From: Pterobdella sp. o SKG-2022
Taxonomy: Eukaryota > Annelida > Clitellata > Hirudinida > Piscicolidae
Length of the DNA: 64,000 nucleotides
Direction: 5' to 3'
Assembly: GCA_964035795.1 (NCBI GenBank)
Contig: OZ038322.1
Span: 2,886,264-2,950,263 of the forward strand
The notes under the pieces: model-generated
The model's input: the letters and a program-made list of their open reading frames with translations, nothing else
Told to the model about the DNA's origin: nothing
The model's database searches: none
Program-made: the position numbers and the translations under genes
Part shown: piece after piece, positions 58,390 through 64,000 of the stretch
How positions within the stretch are numbered: position 1 is the stretch's first letter
How the letters are laid out: every line of letters begins with the position of its first letter

Positions 58390-60740
58390 ACTAAAGCCCA
58401 TAGTCTTTCAAATAAAAAAACGCTTGAAAAAGCTCTTGGAAACTCCCCAAAGAAAGTTTAAATTTACTATCGAACCACTGGTAAGCTTTGTTATCCCCGA
58501 TATTCAGCGTAGTTTTCTTGTCGTGGTGGAAAAGTTTTAAGATAGAAATCAACTTCTCTGGACAGCCTAACTTTCCAAGAATCAACCAAAGAGCTTCACG
58601 GTTTACTGTGTCAAAGGCCTTGGTGAGGTCAATGAACACTTGAAAAAGATCTCTTCACTGTTTCTGAAATTTTTCTTGCAGTTGTCTGATTGTGAATATC
58701 ATATCAACTGTCCCTCGACCACTTCTAAACCCTCACTAGGATTCTGGAAGAACATTATCGGCAATGTGAAGGTTAATTCTTTCGAAAATAATGCGACTAA
58801 GAATTTTACCCACAACTGATAAAAGTGAAATTCCTCGGTAGTTGCTGCAATCGTTTTTAGGACCCTTTTCTTTATAAAGCACAACTAACAAAGAGTTTCT
58901 CCAATTCTCGGGAGTAGTCTCAGTTTTCCAAGCTGTTTGTAATAGAGTAGTCAGACGCCCCATCAACACTGGACCAGTACAATGAAATAATTCTGCAAGA
59001 AGACCGTTCATATCAAGGGACTTACCAGAGTTCAGTTTTTGAACTGCCTCTTCCACTTCCTGCGCTGTAATTTTGTTACCCAAAGCGTCTTTAACCGGTT
59101 TAGTTGGAATGGATTCAACTAGCTCTGGATTGAATACTGAAGGTCTATTTAGAAGATCGTCAAAGTGTTTTTTCCATCTGTTTAGGATGCCGAATGGGTC
59201 GCGAATGAGATGCTTATTATCTTTGCTTCTCAAAGGCGTGATAGAGAAACTAGAAGGGCCATAAACCTCGCGCAATAGACTGTAAAATACTCTGGTGTTT
59301 TTAGTGTCAGCTGCTAATTGGATCTCACCAGCTCTCTTATTCCACCAAATATTTTGCATCTTTCTTAATTCGCGCTGTATTTCGGTTTTGATGGAGTTAA
59401 ACCTGGATTTCAAACTTAATAACTCATGAGAACCAGTCACGCATTTGGACAAAGCATTATATGCCTTTGTAATGACTGTAATGTCACGTCGTTTTCATCA
59501 AACCATTCTCGGTTTTTACGCTTTCTAAAGCCCAGTATTCTCTCACAAGCGCTATATACAGAGACTTTAAAGTTTTCTCATGAATTTTCGCAGGATATAT
59601 TTTCCATTTCCCTTACTAATTTTTCTTTAACAGCAGAATTTTATAGACCGGCTACATTGAGGCGTTTAGGTAATTTGGTTCAACAACTACGATTTCTAGG
59701 CTTAACCACAAAGTTCAACTTACCTCGAACAAGTTGGTGGTCAGTCCAACGTTCAACACCCAGCATAGCACGGACGATTTGTACATCAGCTATGTCACGC
59801 CTTCTGACCAACAAAAAATCTATTAAGTGCCATTGTTTCGAGCCGGGGTGCGTCCAGGTAGTTTTGAACTTGTCCTTCATTTGGAACATAGTGTTGGTTA
59901 TCTAAAACCCCATTTACGTGCAGAATTGTAGCAGCATTAAGCCGTTGCTATTAAGTTTTCCGACGCCATGTTTACCTAAAACGTGCCAAGTTTCTGCATC
60001 TTTTCCGAATCTTGCATTAAAATCACCAAGAATAATAAATTTATCAGCCGGAGAAATCTTAGCAACGAGTTGCCTCAGACCCTGGTAGGAATCCCTTTTT
60101 GTTTCTTCTGATGTGTGTAATGTTGGTGCATACACGCTTACAAAAGTAGCATACTGACCACGAGTCAAAAGAACTCTCATCGATAAAATTCATTTATTTA
60201 TACCGCAAGGCAACTCTTCTAGATAAGAAAGAAGAGAGGATTCAACTGCTAAAGCCACACCAGATTCTTTTTTACTTCCATGCGGCTTACCTTTTCAAAT
60301 GAATGTGTAACCTCCGTCTGAAACATTTCCTTCACCTGTCAGTCGGGTTTCACATAATGCCACGATGTCTAAGCCATAGCTTTGAAGCTCCCTAGAGATT
60401 AAAGCAGTGCATCTTTCAGGACGCTTACTCGAAGCTGGAAAATCTGAAAGAGTACGAACATTCCAACAGCCAATCAGCATGTTTTTTATTCTTTTTTCGC
60501 AGAAGCTGGATTACGGTTGAGCCTAGGCTGCGATACCCTGGGACACCTGCCGGGCCAGACAATAGAACTTACACAGTCTCTAGAGCCCTTATTGCCATTG
60601 ATGCAATTATCGTTTTGACTCATCATAAAGAAAAAGGTGCCGTTTAAGGCTACAGCCAGCCATACCAAACGCTCACAAAGCAATGCCTGATGCTTTTTAC
60701 AGTGAGGAAAGGCTTTGCACTCAACCAATCCCACTCACTC
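58390..60740 (-). mobile_element. LINE with endonuclease and RT, 3'-truncated
   Basis: Minus strand: LIGCWNVRTLSDFPASSKRP and DIVALCETRLTGEG start the endonuclease. ATFVSVYAPT, IILGDFNARFGKDAET, HLIDFLLVRRRDIADVQ and WTDHQLVRGK follow. The RT has NSGKSLDMNGLLAELFHC, NWRNSLLVVLYKEKGPKND, NYRGISLLSVVGKILSRII and, after a break, FIDLTKAFDTVNREALWLI. It stops before the YADD box. About five frame breaks, so not functional. The 238-codon RT piece is still open. Confidence 0.9.
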
Positions 60741-60789
60741 CGCATAGTTGTCCAAAAAGAAAAACAAGTTAACATCATTGGATACAAAA

Positions 60790-61985
60790 GTGCCGCGGGT
60801 TTTATTTTGAAGTTGACCTCTTCTAGATATATGACCTGACATGAGTGTGCTTTATATGAACTGCTTTATGCAGATGACTTGGTTTTGATGGTAGAGACTA
60901 TTGAAAAGCAAGAAAACAATTCATCCGTAAGAAGGCAGCCTTTGAAGGAAAAGGATTGAAGATTATTCATGTTAAGACAAAGGTCATGGAGAGTGGCGGT
61001 GATAGTGGGGTTGTTGTTTTGGCTAAGATTGATCAATGTGGTGTGTGTGGTAAGAGGGCTAAAGTAAACTGTGTGCAAGACATGTAAGAAGCGAGTTCAT
61101 GCATGGTGTGATAGGGTAAAGAAAGTGTCTTGTAATTTAATGTAATGTAATGCGGTATTTATAAAGCGCTTTTCTTTTTAGATCAAAGCGCTTGCTACAA
61201 ATTTAATGTAGCGAAAACACACTGTGGAACAGGTGCTAATTGTCGGCCCACGCGGGATCGAGCCCGGTAACTTTAGTTAATTAGTCTAATGCTCAACCAT
61301 TGAGCTATAGGGGCTGACAGTGAGTGAGTTGGAGAAAATAAATAATTTTTGTTATCTAGGGAATAATATGAATGGTGGAGAAGAAATTGAGCTAGCTGTT
61401 ACACGCAGGATAGGGCTGGGTGGGAGGCATTCAACAGTATGTCTTCTATGTTATGTGGCAAAAGACACACATGGAATATCAAAGAACAAATTTATAGGAC
61501 ATGTGTGAAGCCTGTCATGACATATGGCTCGGAAACTTGGATGCTAAGATCCGTTAAAGAGAGTATGTTGAAAAGATCAGAAAAGCGGATGCTTCGAATG
61601 ATGTGTGGTGTGCAGCTAGCTGATGGTGTGAAGACAAAGAAGTTGATGGTTAGATTGGGGTAGGATAATACGATTGTTGAAATGTTGAGACAAGGAAGTT
61701 TGAGATGGCTGGGGCATGTTGTAAAAAAAAAGGATAAGGATTGTGTTAAACAGGCGTGGAGTTTTTAGGTTGAAGGCAGTAGAGGAAGGGGAAGACCAAG
61801 GTTAGCTTGGAAAGAGCTAATCTAAGCCCACAACAAAGGTTTTTCAAAGATGGGCTTGGATTAAATCTTGAAGATGCCTATGACAGGGTGAAATGGAGAG
61901 CAAGGGTTAGGTCATGATAAGAAGTCAGTGACCCTTTGAAAAAAGTAAAGATCCTGACTATAATGAAATGATGATGATGGGTTTT
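60790..61985 (+). mobile_element. LINE RT 3' half with ATG tail, split by a SINE
   Basis: Plus strand: LLYADDLVLMVETIEKQ (intact YADD), then a Cys-rich knuckle (VCKTCKKRVHAWCDRVKK). A SINE (61133-61319) follows, then the frame resumes with NNFCYLGNNMNGGEE, NIKEQIYRTCVKPVMTYGSE, KRMLRMMCGVQLADGVK and LRWLGHVV. It ends with ATGATGATGGG near 61968. Confidence 0.87.
61133..61319 (-). mobile_element. tRNA-derived SINE, copy 6, inside a LINE
   Basis: Minus strand: GTCAGCCCCTATAGCTCAAT, TTAGACTAATTAACTAAAG, GGCTCGATCCCGCG (B box nearly perfect), CAATTAGCACCTGTTCCACA and the end GCATTACATTACATTA. The ATTAC repeats form the 3' tail. It interrupts the LINE of 60790-61985, so it is the younger of the two. 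Confidence 0.9.
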
Positions 61986-62400
61986 GGGTGTTGTGAGTTT
62001 CATTTTAACAAGCCTATGATCTGTTGATGTGGTTATGCCTGAATAACTTATAGAGTCTATTATGAGTTTTTTAATTTTATTGTAAGATAAAATGGAGTCA
62101 ACAGTGTTGTGAATTTTTTCATCTTTTAGCTTCTCTTGCCATGTTGTTAGGTGTCTTTCTAAATGTTCAAACAGTGTATTTGTTGCTATAAGGTTGTTTG
62201 TGACCATTTAGAAGACTGCCATTATTGTTTTCACATCCTCTTGCTAAAACTCCTTTATGTTGGACTTTTTAAAAACATCTGCCAAATTTTGCATCAAAGT
62301 CTTCTCGAATAATTAATATTTGTCCTTTTTTTGTCTTGATGCTGCTTTTTAGCTGCTGCAGGAAAGTTTCATATGTCTTTGTGCTTATGCAATGCGGTAT
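61986..62400 (-). mobile_element. LINE endonuclease fragment, minus strand
   Basis: Minus strand: SSIKTKKGQILIIREDFDAK (a decayed GDFN), then LIATNTLFEHLERHLTTWQ and GITTSTDHRLVKMKL (SDHR remnant). The ATNTxFxH...TW..P and TDHRLV pattern is APE-type LINE endonuclease. It joins tail to tail with the previous LINE at about 61985. Confidence 0.75.
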
Positions 62401-63230
62401 TGAGAAAGATCTTTAAAAACGGGGTTAAACATCAAATAATAAATTCAAAAAAACGAGTTTTACATATAATCGCTGAAGTTTTTTTTTCTTTTCAAACAAG
62501 TCGACTAACAGCGATATAAACTTTTTTGGCGCCAATCGAAGGTGGCCTGTCGAAGTTATAATTTTGAATATACTAATTTTAAAAAAATAAACTATTAAAC
62601 ACAGTTGTGCGCTACAGCTTAAGTTGTAAATTTTAAGGCGCAAGTGAATTACTGATATGCTCCCAACACTTCTGTCGTCAAGACTCACCCTATGTTAATG
62701 GCTTGACGCCATACGGTAGCTTCACGTAATGCAGCCATACCATAGAACAAAAAGTCAAGAAATTGAAAAAAGAAAAAAATGTTTTTTCACCAAATTGGAT
62801 GAATAGAAAACAGAACAAAAAATAAATAAATTTTGAATAAAAATAAAAAAAAACTTTAAAAAAAAGAAAAGAAGTTACTCAAAGGGATCACGAAGAAACT
62901 TTCCGCATCGTTCTTTCCGCGGAGAAACAAGGAACGCCTCCTTCAGTTAAAGATCAGACTGAGATCAAAAAACTTGCTTTTGGGTCTAAATCTTTTCTAA
63001 CTCATAATCTGAATGGATACCAAAGTGAGATTTTTCCCATTCCTTGTCCTTCAGATTCATCTAAGAAAAATCAAAAATAAAACAAATAGAATAAAAAAGA
63101 ATACAAGAAAGTTATTTACTGTTATTATTATGCTCTTGAACAACCATGCTCAAGCAACAACACTTATTATTCTTCCACGATTTGGCGCAGACGTAACATC
63201 GGAAACAAAAAAATCGCCGATATAGATACT
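62401..63230. other. Spacer
   Basis: A+T-rich, with a poly-A-rich patch near 62800-62870. No gene was recognised. Confidence 0.4.
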
Positions 63231-63660
63231 AATAAATTAGCTAACTAAAGATATATACTTGAAAATAAAAAACTGACTGAAGCAGAAATAGAAATTTTAA
63301 AAGAAAAAGCTATAGGCGATGCAAGAAAAGACTATAACATAAAAACTACTGAAGAAAGCATAGCAAAAATAACAAGTAGCAGTGGAAACCTGAAAAATAG
63401 AGAAAAAAATAAAATTAAAAAAATGGTTATTAATAATGATGGTGAAATAATAGGAATGGTTATTGACAATAGTGGTAAAGGTTTAGAAATGTTTATAGAC
63501 AATGGGGATGAAGGTGTAGAAATGGCTATCGACAATGGGATATTATAAAAGAGTTGGAGCAGGAAGAAACGTATAAGTATCTTGGGGTTGATGAAAGCAA
63601 TGAAATCGAACATGGGAAAATGAAAATAAATTAGAAAAGAGCGTATAAGACGTGTAAGAT
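63231..63660 (+). mobile_element. LINE fragment with internal 33-bp repeats
   Basis: Plus strand: ENKKLTEAEIEILKEKA, an 11-residue tandem repeat (63423-63540), then in another frame ELEQEETYKYLGVDESNEIE. The YKYLG(V/I)DESN motif belongs to the RT tail of a LINE group. Frameshifted, with stops. Confidence 0.65.
63423..63540 (+). repeat. 33-bp coding tandem repeat
   Basis: ATG recurs at 63423, 63456, 63489 and 63522, exactly 33 bp apart. Units read MVINNDGEIIG, MVIDNSGKGLE, MFIDNGDEGVE and MAIDNG. Divergence between units suggests it is old. Confidence 0.85.
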
Positions 63661-63699
63661 TAATACTAAGAATAAAATTAAATTAAAAAAATAAACTAC

Positions 63700-64000
63700 A
63701 TTTACGTAATTGTTTCTGCTGTTATGTAAAACAAGGGTGAACGACGCAAAGTTGGAGTTGATTTTGCTACAAAAACCACATAAGAAGAAAGAAAGACTAA
63801 TGTTGAGGTCCTTGAAATAGCTGGTTTCCCTTCCATTTACACACTGCTTAAAGAGCGTTGACTGAGACGGCTGGGTCATGTCCACAGAATGGATGATGAC
63901 GAAAACCCTAAAGACATGCTCTAGGGAGAGCTTGAAAGAAGGGAGAGAGCCAGAGGGTGCCCCTTGTTAAGGTACAGAGATGTCTGCAAGATGGGTCTGA
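63700..64000 (+). mobile_element. LINE RT tail, runs off right edge
   Basis: Plus strand: VLEIAGFPSIYTLLKER, then stop, LRRLGHVHRMDDDENPKDML, ELERRERARGCPLLRYRDVC. The LRWLGHVxRMDD...GRPxLRxxDVCK layout is the C-terminus of one LINE group. Two in-frame stops. Confidence 0.85.

Overview
This is AT-rich nuclear DNA from an invertebrate animal. Genes are split by GT-AG introns, there are no bacterial signals, exons are GC-richer islands in A+T-rich introns, and the spaces are full of decayed LINE-type retrotransposons, tRNA-derived SINEs, foldback elements and trinucleotide microsatellites. Gene content (androglobin, a PKA-type kinase, a peptide-type GPCR) fits Metazoa. A lophotrochozoan such as an annelid is my guess; the sequence does not settle this.

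Layout. 1-14213 (+): the 3' half of a large androglobin gene. I rebuilt 14 exons whose splice phases agree from one to the next, plus one possible 30-nt microexon. 14214-18678: spacer. 18679-20996 (+): a two-exon class A GPCR with a very long second extracellular loop. 21001-28700: a retroelement graveyard holding pieces of at least five LINEs, a SINE fragment and two very long AAT/ATT microsatellites. 28700-34200: spacer with one large hairpin element and SINE copies. 36924-46289 (+), with a possible first exon near 34238: a cAMP-dependent-protein-kinase-like catalytic protein in eight exons. Its fourth intron carries a ~4.3 kb antisense LINE plus a second copy of that LINE's 3' end, and its fifth intron carries two inverted-repeat elements. 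47690-50000: LINE pieces, a SINE and a small two-exon gene (48952-49432). 53294-54468 (+): a three-exon gene for a single-pass membrane protein with an Ala/Thr-rich mucin-like ectodomain. 55990-64000: another retroelement cluster, including a SINE-like insertion with a 13-bp target duplication inside a LINE, and a tRNA-SINE inside another LINE.

The host genes show no sign of working together as an operon or pathway. They are unrelated animal genes separated by mobile DNA. The most unusual items are (a) a family of long hairpin elements whose arms share a core that itself contains short palindromes, (b) the ~385-residue extracellular loop of the GPCR, (c) a SINE family whose head folds like a tRNA with an AAT (Ile) anticodon loop, and (d) the small new gene at 48952-49432. 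All coordinates and splice sites come from reading the sequence by eye. No alignments or folding calculations were run.
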